DNA of 64,000 bases from Allosediminivita pacifica (GCF_003054175.1 NZ_QBKN01000025.1:18890-82889), one strand, 5' to 3'; positions 8,992 through 17,475 are shown, numbered from the stretch's first letter. Notes: generated from the letters alone by a model not told the origin. Numbers and translations: made by a program.

Positions 8992-9892
8992 CATCCTGCG
9001 AGGATCTTGCCCTCGGGAAGTCCGGGGGCAAGATGCTTCCGAAGAGATCGTGGATGCGGGTCACGCAGTCGACCAAGACCCCCGCGATATGCTCCTCCCG
9101 GGGAGCGACGGTTTCGACCCGCCCGACACAGTCGAAGATGTAACGCACGCGTCCGTCCTGGCCGAACACCGGGAGGGCCATGGCCATGATGCCGTCCGTG
9201 AACTCGCCCATGCTGCGTGCGTAGCCGCGTTCGCGTGTGGCGCGGATCGCCATGCGGGCATCGTTTGCGCCCGAGGCTGTCTTGCCGGTGTAGGCCTTCA
9301 GCGTCGCGATACTGAACCACGAGTCGATCTCGAACTCGCGCTGCCAGCCGAGGTAGGCACGCATGTGCGCGGTCGCGTCCGGGGGTAGCCGGTACCCGGA
9401 AGGATATGAGATCTCGATATCGTCGGAAGCACTGACCTGGTCGAGGACGAGGAAGGAATGATCGGCAAGAGGCTCGGAGAGCACGCACGACACCCCGGTC
9501 AGGGCCGTAAACTCTTCCATGAAGGGCCGGAGGGACGTGTGGCCGAGCTGTTGTCGCATCATGGAAGACAGGTCGCGGCTGATACCGTGATGCAGTTCGT
9601 AGGTATGCGTGGCCGGATCGAACCGAAGCCAGTCGAAGTGGGTGAGGGTCTTGAGAAGGCCATGACAATGGCTCTTGCTGATGTCCACGCGCTGCGCCAG
9701 TTCGGCCAGCGTCAGCGGCGTCTTGGCGCTATTCAAGCAACGCAGAAGCCGAATGCCCTTGTGCAGGGCAGGCACGAGCGACTTTTCCGGACCCGGCGCC
9801 GGCTCCGGAATGTGTCCGGTGAGCCGGTGTTGCCCCGTGGCTTCCTTCTCGAGACTTTCGAACCGCTCTCCGCTCGTCGTGCGGGATGTCAT
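8981..9892 (-). CDS. IclR family transcriptional regulator
   Basis: The 303-aa protein has an N-terminal winged helix (LHKGIRLLRCLNSA...TLAELAQRVDISKSHCHGLLKTL, about residues 43-85) and a C-terminal IclR effector domain ending VDCVTRIHDLFG. It is transcribed towards the preceding catabolic operon and overlaps its last gene by 11 bases. An inverted repeat with a TTC-N8-GAA core lies 32 bp before its start codon, and a longer one with the same core and spacing precedes the operon at 3634-3657. This suggests it controls both itself and the operon in response to the imported compound or an intermediate. Confidence 0.92.
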   Translation of the reverse strand: MTSRTTSGERFESLEKEATGQHRLTGHIPEPAPGPEKSLVPALHKGIRLLRCLNSAKTPLTLAELAQRVDISKSHCHGLLKTLTHFDWLRFDPATHTYELHHGISRDLSSMMRQQLGHTSLRPFMEEFTALTGVSCVLSEPLADHSFLVLDQVSASDDIEISYPSGYRLPPDATAHMRAYLGWQREFEIDSWFSIATLKAYTGKTASGANDARMAIRATRERGYARSMGEFTDGIMAMALPVFGQDGRVRYIFDCVGRVETVAPREEHIAGVLVDCVTRIHDLFGSILPPDFPRARSSQDATA

Positions 9893-9923
9893 CTATCGAA
9901 CCTGCCCCATGATTTTGCCTAGC

Positions 9924-9941
9924 CATTCACCATAGAGAATG
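9924..9941 (-). promoter_or_regulatory. Inverted repeat upstream of iclR; candidate autoregulatory site
   Basis: CATTC, 8-base spacer, GAATG. It shares the TTC-N8-GAA core and spacer length with the repeat at 3634-3657. Located 32 bp upstream of the IclR start. Confidence 0.45.
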
Positions 9942-10465
9942 TTGATCCACATGGAAAGCGCATGTGACAAAGCAAGCAGGTTAGAGGAACTGCCGACCTC
10001 ATGGAGACCTTGTGGTAGGGGCATCCGGTCATCCAGCAATGGGCCCTGTCAAGTCACCCCGATACGGAGGCCCCCGGTCGGGCATCAGGAAGCAGCGTGG
10101 AGCGAGTGGAACTTCGACAAGATCGCCCGCGCGGCTCGGCCGAACGCGCACTTGCATCCGTCGCCATCGCGGATCCGCATCTCGGGCACCGCCCTTCGTG
10201 CCGCCACATCAAATAAGAGGCAACGATGGCGGCAATGGAGGCGGTCGGGGCAACTGACGCATGCGACGAGGCTGAAGATGACGAGGCATCTCCGCCCCTG
10301 CGCGCTGCATGTCCGCCAAGGGATACCACTCGGCCGTTGCCTTGGCGTCTCCGTGTCGGTGCTTCGGATGTCGCTCCTGTAGCGATCACCTTCGGAAAGC
10401 CGTCACGTAGTCGCGTCGCTTCCACTCGGATGGTGCCGGCAGGACATCTGTTCAGAGCGGCTCGT
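9942..10465. other. Intergenic, no gene recognised
   Basis: About 520 bases between iclR and aroQ. Open frames exist on both strands (for example 10054-10515 minus, Arg- and Ser-rich) but none has a ribosome site, a sensible start or a recognisable product. The iclR promoter must lie at its left end. It may be a decayed gene. Confidence 0.45.
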
Positions 10466-10906
10466 TCATTCCGCTGCCCACTCCGTGAGTTTGCGCAGCG
10501 CGAAGTCGTAGCCACGGATGCCGAAGCCCTCGATCTTCGCCGCGGCTGCGCGGGAGACGTGACTCGGGTGACGGAAGTCGTCTCGCTTGAAGAGCGGCGA
10601 GATGTGCACCTCGATGATCGGGCGATCGTAGATCAGCAGGCTGTCGAGGATCGCGACCGACGTCGAGGTGAAGCCCGCCGGGTTGAGTAGCAGGCCTACG
10701 GTGGTGCCGCGGCCCTGCTTGATCCACTTCATGATCTCCGCCTCGCTGTCGCTCTGGCGGAAGTCGATCTCCACGCCAACCTCCTCGGCAGTGCGGCAGC
10801 ACAGCGCCTCCACGTCCTCGAGCGTATCGTGCCCGTAGACCTCGGGCTGACGCGTGCCCAGCATGTCGAGGTTGGGGCCATTGATGATCAGGATGGTGTC
10901 GGTCAT
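10466..10906 (-). CDS. aroQ: Type II 3-dehydroquinate dehydratase
   Basis: Cytoplasmic enzyme that interconverts 3-dehydroquinate and 3-dehydroshikimate. It is 146 aa, the normal size for the dodecameric type II family, and shows IINGPNLDMLGTRQPEVYG (catalytic Tyr), LLNPAGFTSTSVA, and VHISPLFKRDDFRHPS (catalytic His in EVHIS). ATG 10906 is used because it opens directly into the conserved MTDTILIINGPN strand with GGAG upstream; an ATG 42 bases further up would overlap nothing useful. Placed at the end of a quinate/shikimate uptake and dehydrogenase operon, it is probably the catabolic copy (QuiB role) rather than the biosynthetic one. Confidence 0.93.
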   Translation of the reverse strand: MTDTILIINGPNLDMLGTRQPEVYGHDTLEDVEALCCRTAEEVGVEIDFRQSDSEAEIMKWIKQGRGTTVGLLLNPAGFTSTSVAILDSLLIYDRPIIEVHISPLFKRDDFRHPSHVSRAAAAKIEGFGIRGYDFALRKLTEWAAE

Positions 10907-10931
10907 GGAGGTCTCCGGGCGGCCCGGGGGC

Positions 10932-12227
10932 TCAGCCATTGTAGCCATAGAGGCGTGGCAGCCAGAGGACGATCTCGGGCACGAAGGTGATCATCGCAAG
11001 GCCGGCAATCATGATCGCGAGGAACGGCAGCAGGTGGCGGATCGTCTCGCGGATGGGCGATTTCGTGATCGAAGTCACCACAAAGAGCAGCAGCCCGTAG
11101 GGCGGCGTGGCGAGCCCGATCATCGTGTTCACCACAACGATCACCCCGAAGTGCACCGGGTCGATGCCCAGCGACACCGCGGTTGGCAGGAAGATCGGCA
11201 CGATGACCAGCAGGATCGCGTTCGCCTCGAGTAGACAGCCCAGGCCGAGCAGGATCGCGTTCACGATGAGCAGGAAGGTGACGCGGTTGAGCTCGGTGTC
11301 GCCCAGCGCGTCACGAATGACACTTGGCACCTGCTCGATGGTCACGACATAGTTGAAGGCCAGCGCGCCCGCGATGAGGAAGCCGACGGCAGCGGTGGAC
11401 TTGGCGCTCTGGCGCACGGTCTCGTAAGCCATCCGCAGCGAGACCGAGCGGTAGAGGAGCGTCGAGACGAGGAAGGCATAGAGCGCGGCCAGCGCCGCCG
11501 CTTCGGTCGGCGTGGTCACGCCACCGTAGATGCCCACAAGCAGGATCACCGGCATCAGCAGCGCGGGCACGGCCCGCAGCGTCACGCGGGGCAGATCGCG
11601 CACCGGCACCGGGTCTTCTACCGGGTAGTCGTGGATCCGAGCTTGCCAGGCGTTCATGGCCATGATCATCACGCCGAGCACCAGACCCGGCCCGACGCCC
11701 CCGAGGAAGAGGAAGCCGATGGAGGTGTCCGAGACGAGCGCGTAGAGTACCATTGGAATCGAGGGCGGGATGATCGGCCCGATGATGGCCGAGGCCGCCG
11801 TGATCGCGCCCGCGTAGGAACCGGGGTATCGCCCGTCCTTGGTCATCAGGTTGATGATGATCCGTCCCATCCCCACGGCGTCGGCGATGGCCGACCCGGA
11901 CATGCCCGAGAAGATCAGCGACGAAACCACGTTGACGTGCCCCATACCGCCCCGGAAGCGCCCGACGAGCGCCCGGCAGAAGTCGAGCAGACGGTCCGAG
12001 AGCGAGCCCACGTTCATCAGGTCGGCGGCAAAGATGAAGAGCGGTATCGCCAGCAGGACGTAGGACCCGTAGAGCCCCGTCAGCATCTGCTCGAACGCGA
12101 TGGACATGTCCTGCCCTTGCATCAGCAGGTAGAAGACAGAGGAAGCCAGCATGGCGTGCCCGATGGGCAGGCCGATGACGGCGGTGAAGACGGTGACGGC
12201 GACGGTGACGCCGAATTCCCAGCTCAT
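10932..12227 (-). CDS. dctM: TRAP transporter large permease (DctM)
   Basis: Membrane subunit of 431 aa with about twelve hydrophobic segments, including LFIFAADLMNVGSLSDRLLDF and the family stretch GMSGSAIADAVGMGRI, then ITAASAIIGPIIPPSIPM. It drives sodium-coupled uptake with DctQ and DctP. The start overlaps the DctQ stop by four bases (ATGA). The aroQ gene starts 25 bases downstream of its stop, so the transporter and catabolic enzymes share a transcript; quinate or shikimate is the inferred ligand. Confidence 0.95.
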   Translation of the reverse strand: MSWEFGVTVAVTVFTAVIGLPIGHAMLASSVFYLLMQGQDMSIAFEQMLTGLYGSYVLLAIPLFIFAADLMNVGSLSDRLLDFCRALVGRFRGGMGHVNVVSSLIFSGMSGSAIADAVGMGRIIINLMTKDGRYPGSYAGAITAASAIIGPIIPPSIPMVLYALVSDTSIGFLFLGGVGPGLVLGVMIMAMNAWQARIHDYPVEDPVPVRDLPRVTLRAVPALLMPVILLVGIYGGVTTPTEAAALAALYAFLVSTLLYRSVSLRMAYETVRQSAKSTAAVGFLIAGALAFNYVVTIEQVPSVIRDALGDTELNRVTFLLIVNAILLGLGCLLEANAILLVIVPIFLPTAVSLGIDPVHFGVIVVVNTMIGLATPPYGLLLFVVTSITKSPIRETIRHLLPFLAIMIAGLAMITFVPEIVLWLPRLYGYNG

Positions 12228-12748
12228 TCGGAGAAATCCTTCCGGCCGATGTCATCAGCCGTGCCCAGTCCGGAATCGCGATTGCGGGCCGCGTTCCAGA
12301 AGATCCAGAGGTAGCGCAGGATCGATACGGCCGAGAAGACGAGAGCGGCCGAGTAGACCCAGCTGAAGGGGATATCCAGGTAGGAGGTCTCCTGGATCTT
12401 CATGAAGGTGACGTAGTCCCAGAGCGCAGGCAGCGACCAGAGGTAGATGCCCACCAGCAGGAGAGAGAAGACGACCCTGAACCAGCGCCGGACTTCGGGC
12501 CGGACGCTGCCATAGACGATGTCGAAACGGATCTCGTCGGTTTCCTCGGCCGAGACCGACTGCCCCCAGAGCAGAATCCAGAGCCAGGCGATGACGCAGA
12601 CCTCGACGGTCCAGCCCACCGGGCTGTCGATCACGTATCGCATGAAGACCTGAATGATGAAGCAGACGAACATGGCCGCCAGCAAGATGGCCGGCACGGC
12701 ATCGGCGATGGCCCGCAGTCGCCGGACGAAAGGGGAAGCGGTGGTCAT
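12224..12748 (-). CDS. dctQ: TRAP transporter small permease (DctQ)
   Basis: A 174-aa membrane protein with four hydrophobic segments: AVPAILLAAMFVCFIIQVFM, WTVEVCVIAWLWILLWG, VVFSLLLVGIYLW and SWVYSAALVFSAVSIL. Size and the FMRYVIDSPVGWTVE stretch fit DctQ. It partners the next gene, which it overlaps by ATGA. A strong hairpin separates it from dctP upstream, as is common where the receptor is made in excess of the membrane subunits. Confidence 0.92.
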   Translation of the reverse strand: MTTASPFVRRLRAIADAVPAILLAAMFVCFIIQVFMRYVIDSPVGWTVEVCVIAWLWILLWGQSVSAEETDEIRFDIVYGSVRPEVRRWFRVVFSLLLVGIYLWSLPALWDYVTFMKIQETSYLDIPFSWVYSAALVFSAVSILRYLWIFWNAARNRDSGLGTADDIGRKDFSE

Positions 12749-12763
12749 GGCAGTATCCCGGAG

Positions 12764-12791
12764 CCGGGCCCGCGCACGCGCGCAGGCCCGG
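12764..12791 (-). terminator. Intercistronic hairpin between dctP and dctQ
   Basis: Stem CCGGGCC / GGCCCGG around a GC-rich loop, in the 59-bp gap after the dctP stop. No T-run follows, so an mRNA-stabilising or partly terminating element is more likely than a full terminator. Confidence 0.5.
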
Positions 12792-12807
12792 GCGTTTCAA
12801 GTCAGGT

Positions 12808-13800
12808 TCACTCTGTCAGGGCGTTGATCCGGTCGACCATGCCCTCGGGCCAGCTTTCCGCGAACTCGGACTCGAGGTACTTCTGCTGGGCGAACTCGCG
12901 GAACGCGTCGCGGTCGGGCTCATAGACCTCAAGGCCCTCGTCCTTGAAGAACTGGACCAGTTCGGCCTCGCGGTCGAGGTGCCGCTGCGTCGATTCTGCG
13001 ATGGCCTCGTCCACGGCCGTCTGCAGCGTCTCCTGCTGCTCGGGCGTGAAGCTGTCCCAGAGCTCGGCGCCGATGGCGAGCACGTCGAAGCCGACCAGGT
13101 GGCCTGTCAGAACGATCTGGCTCGTCACCTCGTAGAACTTCATGTTGTAGTCGTTGGGCAGCGGGTTGTCCTGCCCGTCGATGGCCCCGGTCTGAAGCGC
13201 GGTGTAGACCTCGGCGTAGGCCAGCGGGGTCGGGTTGGCGCCGATCGCCTCGCCAAGGAACTGCCAGGCGTCACCGCCGGGCATGCGCATGGTGATGCCG
13301 TCGAGATCCTCGGGCGTCATCACCTCGGCCTCGGGGGCGAGGTTGACGTGCCGGGTACCGAAGTAGACGGGCGCGAGAACGTGGACGCCGGCTTCCTCGG
13401 CAAGCGAGATCAGCTCGCCGCCCACGTCGCTGTCGAAGGTCGCCTGCAGGTGGTCGGCATCATCGAAGAGATAGGCCGAAGTCACGATGGACCATTCGGG
13501 GATCTGCTCTGCGATGGTCTGCGGCGCGATCAGCCCCATCTCGAGGTTGCCGCGCTGGATCGCGGTCATTTCCGAGCCCTGCGCCACGAGCGTGGCCCCG
13601 TTGAATACCTGCATGTCGAAGGTATCCGTAACGGACTCGGCGATCTTGGCGAAGGCTTCGGCGCGGATGTCGTTGTCGGACACGACCGAGGACAGGCGCA
13701 GAGTCGGCATGTCCTGGGCAAGTGCGGCGCCCGGCACGGCCAGCGCGGTGGTGGTGGCGAGAGCGGCCGCGATGGCGGTCCGGCGGGTCAGGTGTGTCAT
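12808..13800 (-). CDS. dctP: TRAP transporter substrate-binding protein (DctP)
   Basis: Periplasmic receptor of 330 aa. The signal sequence THLTRRTAIAAALATTTALA is twin-arginine-like and cleaved after ALAQ. The DctP fold is shown by FNGATLVAQGSEMTAIQRGNLEM and by GDAWQFLGEAIGANPTPLAYAEVYTALQTGAIDGQDNPL, whose middle contains the arginine-equivalent ligand region (ITMRMPGGD). It is the third gene of a leftward operon after a shikimate dehydrogenase and a dehydroshikimate dehydratase. Quinate or shikimate binding is inferred from these neighbours only. Confidence 0.93.
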   Translation of the reverse strand: MTHLTRRTAIAAALATTTALAVPGAALAQDMPTLRLSSVVSDNDIRAEAFAKIAESVTDTFDMQVFNGATLVAQGSEMTAIQRGNLEMGLIAPQTIAEQIPEWSIVTSAYLFDDADHLQATFDSDVGGELISLAEEAGVHVLAPVYFGTRHVNLAPEAEVMTPEDLDGITMRMPGGDAWQFLGEAIGANPTPLAYAEVYTALQTGAIDGQDNPLPNDYNMKFYEVTSQIVLTGHLVGFDVLAIGAELWDSFTPEQQETLQTAVDEAIAESTQRHLDREAELVQFFKDEGLEVYEPDRDAFREFAQQKYLESEFAESWPEGMVDRINALTE

Positions 13801-13887
13801 TGGTCTCCTCCCTTTGACGTGGTCACCGGCTGTTGCGCCAGTGGATCTTCTGCCATCCGTGATGGCGAACCTCGGTCTGCCCTCTTC

Positions 13888-15771
13888 TCAGGTTGCGGGC
13901 ATTCCCTTGGGTCTCTGGAACCGCTTCTGGGCTGCGATCCGGAAGGGCGCATTCGGTGCCCCGTAGCCGGAATACCCGCCGCGGCGTTCCACGATTTCCA
14001 TGAACATCTGCCCAGCGAAGGGCTGCGAATAGAGCTGGAAGAACTCGCCGCTCGCATCGGCGTCGTAGAGGATGTTCTCCTCGCGCATCCGTTCCAGCAT
14101 GCCGGCGTCCAGATCGAACCGCGCGGCGAGATCGTCGAAGTAGTTGGTAGAAAGCGGCAGGGCGGTGAAGCCCAGTTCGCGCAGCGCGCGGGCTGTTGCG
14201 AAGATGTCGTCGGTCGCCAGGGCCACGTGCTGCACCGTGCCGCCGAAGCCCTCTGCCAAAAAGGCGCCCGCCAGCGTGCGGTGCGTCTCAGCCCCGTTGA
14301 GCGTGATGCGGAAATCCCCGCAGGGCGACGAGATTGCCCGGCTGCGCACTAGCCCGTCAGGATCCACCACATCCACCATCGGCGCCTTCTCCATGTCGAA
14401 GAGCGTGGTGTAAAACAGCGACCACGACAACATCTCGTCGTAGGTCATGGTCTGCGCGATGTGGTCGATCCGGGTAAGACCGGCCTCGCGGCCGGGGGTA
14501 TCCTCGGCGTGGAACTCCACGTCCCAAACCTCGGACAGCGCACCCTGATCAATGAAGTGCATGACGCTGCCCGCCAGCCCCCGGATCGCCGGGATCGGCA
14601 GTTCGCCGGGGCCCAGAGGCTGCGAAAAGGGTTTTGCGCCGAGCGCCGTCGCCCGCGTCACGGTGTCGGCAGCCGACTCCACAGCCAACCCGATGTCGCA
14701 GACGGTGGTGCCGCGCGCGTTCCAGGCACTGCCTGCATGCCCTTCGGTCTCAGCGTTCAGGACGATGCGGATGTCACCCTGCTGCCATAGCGTGACCGCC
14801 TTCGACACGTGGCGCCCGGCACGGCGGAAGCCGAGGCTTTGCAGAAGTGTTTCGAGCGTCTTGCGCTCCTCGCCCTGCGCCGCGAACTCGACGAAGGATG
14901 TGTCGTGCACGCGGATCGGTGCGGGCAGCTGGGGGATCTCCACGCCGACAGGCGCCTCGGCGCGACGCACGTCGTCCATCAGCGCGATCAGCGACCGGTG
15001 GCCGTCCTGCGCGATGGTGGTCGGGCTGCCGCCGCGGAACTGGTCATTGAAGATCTCGAGGCTGATCGGCCCTGAGTAACCCGTCGCCATGACCGCCCGC
15101 ATGAAGTCGGTCACCGCGAGGTCGCCCTCGCCCGGCATGTTGCGAAAGTGGCGCGACCAGTAGAGCAGGTCCATGTCGATCGCGGGCGCGTCGGCGAGCT
15201 GGACAAAGAAGATGCGGTCGCCGGGGATGCCGCGGATCGTGTCCGGGTCGATACCGCGTCCGAGCGTGTGAAAGCTGTCCAGCACGAGCCCCACTGCCTC
15301 ATGGTCGGCGCGGCGCACGATTTCCCAGGCGTCGCGGTGGTCGTTCACGTAGCGCCCCCAGGCGAGCGCCTCGTATCCGACACGCAGCCCGCGTGCCGCG
15401 GCGCGTTCGCCCAGCTCCGCAAAGTCGTCGGCGCCACGGTCAATTCCGCCCAGCGCCTCGGGGTGCACGGACGAGCAAACCAGCATCAGGTCGCAGCCAA
15501 GGTCCTGCATCACGTCGAACTTGCGTTCGGCCCGGTCGAAGGCCTTGGCTCGGGGACCGGCGGGCAGACCCTCGAAATCGCGGAAGGGCTGGAACAGCAT
15601 GATTTCGAGCCCGGCCTCGCGGATGCGTTGCCCCACGACGCGGGGCGTGCGCAGGTCGGCGATGAAGTCCTGCTCGAAGATCTCGATCCCGTCGAAGCCC
15701 GCCGCCGCGATGGCCTCGATCTTCTCCTCGAGGTTCCCCGAGATCGATACCGTGGCGATGCCCGTCTTCAT
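13888..15771 (-). CDS. quiC: 3-dehydroshikimate dehydratase, QuiC-type two-domain protein
   Basis: The 627-aa protein joins an N-terminal xylose-isomerase-like barrel (about 1-275) to a C-terminal HPPD-like vicinal-oxygen-chelate domain (about 290-615). This architecture is that of Pseudomonas QuiC, which dehydrates 3-dehydroshikimate to protocatechuate. The barrel has four acidic or amide residues in the positions expected for its divalent-metal site: E134 (GYEALAWG), D165 (LVLDSFH), Q191 (FFVQLAD) and E239 (SLEIFND). The ATG overlaps the stop of the dehydrogenase gene (ATGA). The product would feed the protocatechuate branch of the beta-ketoadipate pathway, whose genes are not in this window. 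The role of the second domain is not known to me. Confidence 0.9.
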   Translation of the reverse strand: MKTGIATVSISGNLEEKIEAIAAAGFDGIEIFEQDFIADLRTPRVVGQRIREAGLEIMLFQPFRDFEGLPAGPRAKAFDRAERKFDVMQDLGCDLMLVCSSVHPEALGGIDRGADDFAELGERAAARGLRVGYEALAWGRYVNDHRDAWEIVRRADHEAVGLVLDSFHTLGRGIDPDTIRGIPGDRIFFVQLADAPAIDMDLLYWSRHFRNMPGEGDLAVTDFMRAVMATGYSGPISLEIFNDQFRGGSPTTIAQDGHRSLIALMDDVRRAEAPVGVEIPQLPAPIRVHDTSFVEFAAQGEERKTLETLLQSLGFRRAGRHVSKAVTLWQQGDIRIVLNAETEGHAGSAWNARGTTVCDIGLAVESAADTVTRATALGAKPFSQPLGPGELPIPAIRGLAGSVMHFIDQGALSEVWDVEFHAEDTPGREAGLTRIDHIAQTMTYDEMLSWSLFYTTLFDMEKAPMVDVVDPDGLVRSRAISSPCGDFRITLNGAETHRTLAGAFLAEGFGGTVQHVALATDDIFATARALRELGFTALPLSTNYFDDLAARFDLDAGMLERMREENILYDADASGEFFQLYSQPFAGQMFMEIVERRGGYSGYGAPNAPFRIAAQKRFQRPKGMPAT

Positions 15772-16643
15772 GCGTCGTTCGCCTCCCCAAGCTTGCGGAA
15801 GGTTTCGCGCATCCGGTCCGCGTCCGCCGGATGGCCGGTGAACAGCTCGAAGGCCCGCACCGCCTGGAAGACGGCCATACCTTCGCCGCTGAGCGTGCGG
15901 CAGCCGCGTGCCTTGGCGACGCGCAGAAGCTCAGTCTCGAGCGGGAAGTAGACGATGTCGGCCACCCAGTGCCGCGCTTCGATCAACGCCTCGTCCAGCG
16001 GCAGACCGGGCAACTTCGCCATACCCATTGGAGTGGCGTTCACGATGCCGTCCGCACGCGCCACGGCCGCGGCAAGATCCGTGACCGATCGGGCCTGCGA
16101 ACCGACCGCGCGGGCCAGGGCCTCGGCCGCATCCGTCCGGGTGTCCGCGATCAGGAGCTGCTCCACCTTCAGGTCCGAGATCGCATGCGCGAGCGCTGCG
16201 CCTGCCCCCCCGGCCCCGAGCAATACGACCGTGCCCAGCGGTGCGTCCGGCAACCCGGTCAGCAGATTCTGCGAGAAGCCCCAGAAATCGGTGTTGTGGC
16301 CGTAGCGGCGCCCGTCACGAAAGACGACCGTGTTCACGGCACCGATCCGCCGCGCGGCGTCGGAAAGCTCGTGAAGCTCTTCCATCACCGCCTGCTTGTA
16401 AGGAAAGGTCACATTCAGCCCGGCAAAGCCCGCGGCCTCGGCCCGGGCAAGGATCTCGGAAAGGTCGCCTTCGGTCCCGGCATCGGTGTCGAGAAGCTCG
16501 TAGCGGCACGAGAGCCCCTGCGCGGCGGCCTCGGCCTCGTGCATGGCAGGGGTCCGCGACAGCGCGATGCCACGCCCCACCAGCCCCATCCGCAGGGTGC
16601 CGGCCATGGCGTCCGATCCGTTTTCCGCTGGCGCGAGTGTCAT
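15768..16643 (-). CDS. aroE: Shikimate/quinate dehydrogenase (AroE family)
   Basis: NAD(P)-dependent enzyme that oxidises shikimate to 3-dehydroshikimate, or quinate to dehydroquinate. Motifs: substrate lysine in NVTFPYKQAV, aspartate in GHNTDFWGF, Rossmann GAGGAGAALA, and NATPMGM. The frame stays open up to a TTG at 16706, but that start would run through the operator. I choose ATG 16643, which has GGGAGGGGAGG about 9 bases before it and gives about 291 aa. The early sequence SRTPAMHEAEAAAQG replaces the usual serine pair of biosynthetic AroE (S-x-S becomes S-R-T), which resembles quinate-using or catabolic variants. First gene of the catabolic operon, divergent from a TetR gene. Confidence 0.9.
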   Translation of the reverse strand: MTLAPAENGSDAMAGTLRMGLVGRGIALSRTPAMHEAEAAAQGLSCRYELLDTDAGTEGDLSEILARAEAAGFAGLNVTFPYKQAVMEELHELSDAARRIGAVNTVVFRDGRRYGHNTDFWGFSQNLLTGLPDAPLGTVVLLGAGGAGAALAHAISDLKVEQLLIADTRTDAAEALARAVGSQARSVTDLAAAVARADGIVNATPMGMAKLPGLPLDEALIEARHWVADIVYFPLETELLRVAKARGCRTLSGEGMAVFQAVRAFELFTGHPADADRMRETFRKLGEANDA

Positions 16644-16678
16644 GCCGACGGGCCTCCCCTCCCGTAGTCTTTCGCCCA

Positions 16679-16731
16679 AAATGTTCGGGTCGGTACAATT
16701 CGTCAAGAGAAATGTACTGACTGGAACATTT
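16679..16731. promoter_or_regulatory. Twin palindromic operator between aroE and tetR
   Basis: Two 16-bp imperfect palindromes, TGTTC-N6-GTACA at 16682-16697 and TGTAC-N6-GAACA at 16713-16728, lie 15 bp apart and are themselves arranged as a near-perfect 19-bp inverted repeat flanked by AAA and TTT. They occupy the middle of the 120-bp divergent gap. This is the size and placement expected for a TetR-family operator that controls both directions. Confidence 0.7.
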
Positions 16732-16763
16732 GAACTCTGCTACCACTCGGGTAGAGGAGCGGC

Positions 16764-17426
16764 ATGGACATGACGACGGACACAGAACGGCGCAGCTGGA
16801 GACAGAATCCCGATGCCGTGAAGCAGGACATCCTGACCGTCGCCCTTTCCGAGTTCGCCGCGAACGGGCTCTCGGGCACGCGCATCGACACCATCGCGTC
16901 GCGTACGCGCACGTCGAAGCGGATGATCTACTACTATTTCGGAGACAAGCTGGGGCTCTACACCCGGGCGCTCGAAGCCGCCTATCACAAGGTCCGCGAA
17001 GGCGAGGCGGCGCTAAACCTGGGTCACCTTCCGCCGAAAGAAGCCTTGGCGCGCGTGGTGTCGTTCACCTTCGACCACCACCGCAAGAACCCGGACTTCA
17101 TCCGGATGGTGATGATCGAGAACATTCACAACGCCGAACACCTTGCCGCGTCACAGGTCATCCACGACATGAACGTGACCGCAATCGACAAGCTGGCGCA
17201 GATCTGCCGGCGGGGGCAGGAAGAGGGCGTGTTCCGCGAGGGGCTCGATCCCGTGGCGCTGCACTGGCAGATCAGTGCGGTCAGCTTTTTCAACGTGTCG
17301 AACCGGCCCACCTTCTCGGCGATCTTCGGCGACGCGCTGTTCGATGAAGAGGGGCAGCAGCGTGTCCGCCAGCAGATGGTTGATGCGATACTCGCGATGG
17401 TCACGCGACCGGAGGCTGCCCGCTAA
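16764..17426 (+). CDS. TetR family regulator of the quinate/shikimate operon
   Basis: The 220-aa protein has an N-terminal TetR helix-turn-helix (ILTVALSEFAANGLSGTRIDTIASRTRTSKRMIYYYFGDKLGLY, about residues 24-67, with the typical YYYFGDK end) and a C-terminal ligand domain related to the TetR_C group (FIRMVMIENIHN...). It is divergent from aroE-quiC-dctPQM-aroQ with a twin palindrome between. By family it should repress and be released by a small ligand such as quinate, shikimate, dehydroshikimate or protocatechuate. Start ATG 16764 follows AGGAG (GAGGAGCGGC) at good spacing. Confidence 0.9.
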   Translation: MDMTTDTERRSWRQNPDAVKQDILTVALSEFAANGLSGTRIDTIASRTRTSKRMIYYYFGDKLGLYTRALEAAYHKVREGEAALNLGHLPPKEALARVVSFTFDHHRKNPDFIRMVMIENIHNAEHLAASQVIHDMNVTAIDKLAQICRRGQEEGVFREGLDPVALHWQISAVSFFNVSNRPTFSAIFGDALFDEEGQQRVRQQMVDAILAMVTRPEAAR

Positions 17427-17475
17427 GCCGCGTTCCCGTTGCCGGGATCGCGACCAGCCCCGCCCGGAGCCCTGG

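Noticed and set aside
10054..10515. Minus-strand open frame between aroQ and iclR
   Set aside because: Overlaps the aroQ 3' end, is Ser/Arg-rich, lacks a ribosome site and does not resemble a family I know.
12979..14352. Plus-strand open frame of 457 codons across dctP and quiC
   Set aside because: It crosses two real genes on the other strand and their intergenic gap and has no coding signature.
16644..16706. TTG start that would lengthen aroE by 21 residues
   Set aside because: It would begin inside the operator, has no ribosome site and adds residues not seen in the family; ATG 16643 has a strong GGGAGG site.
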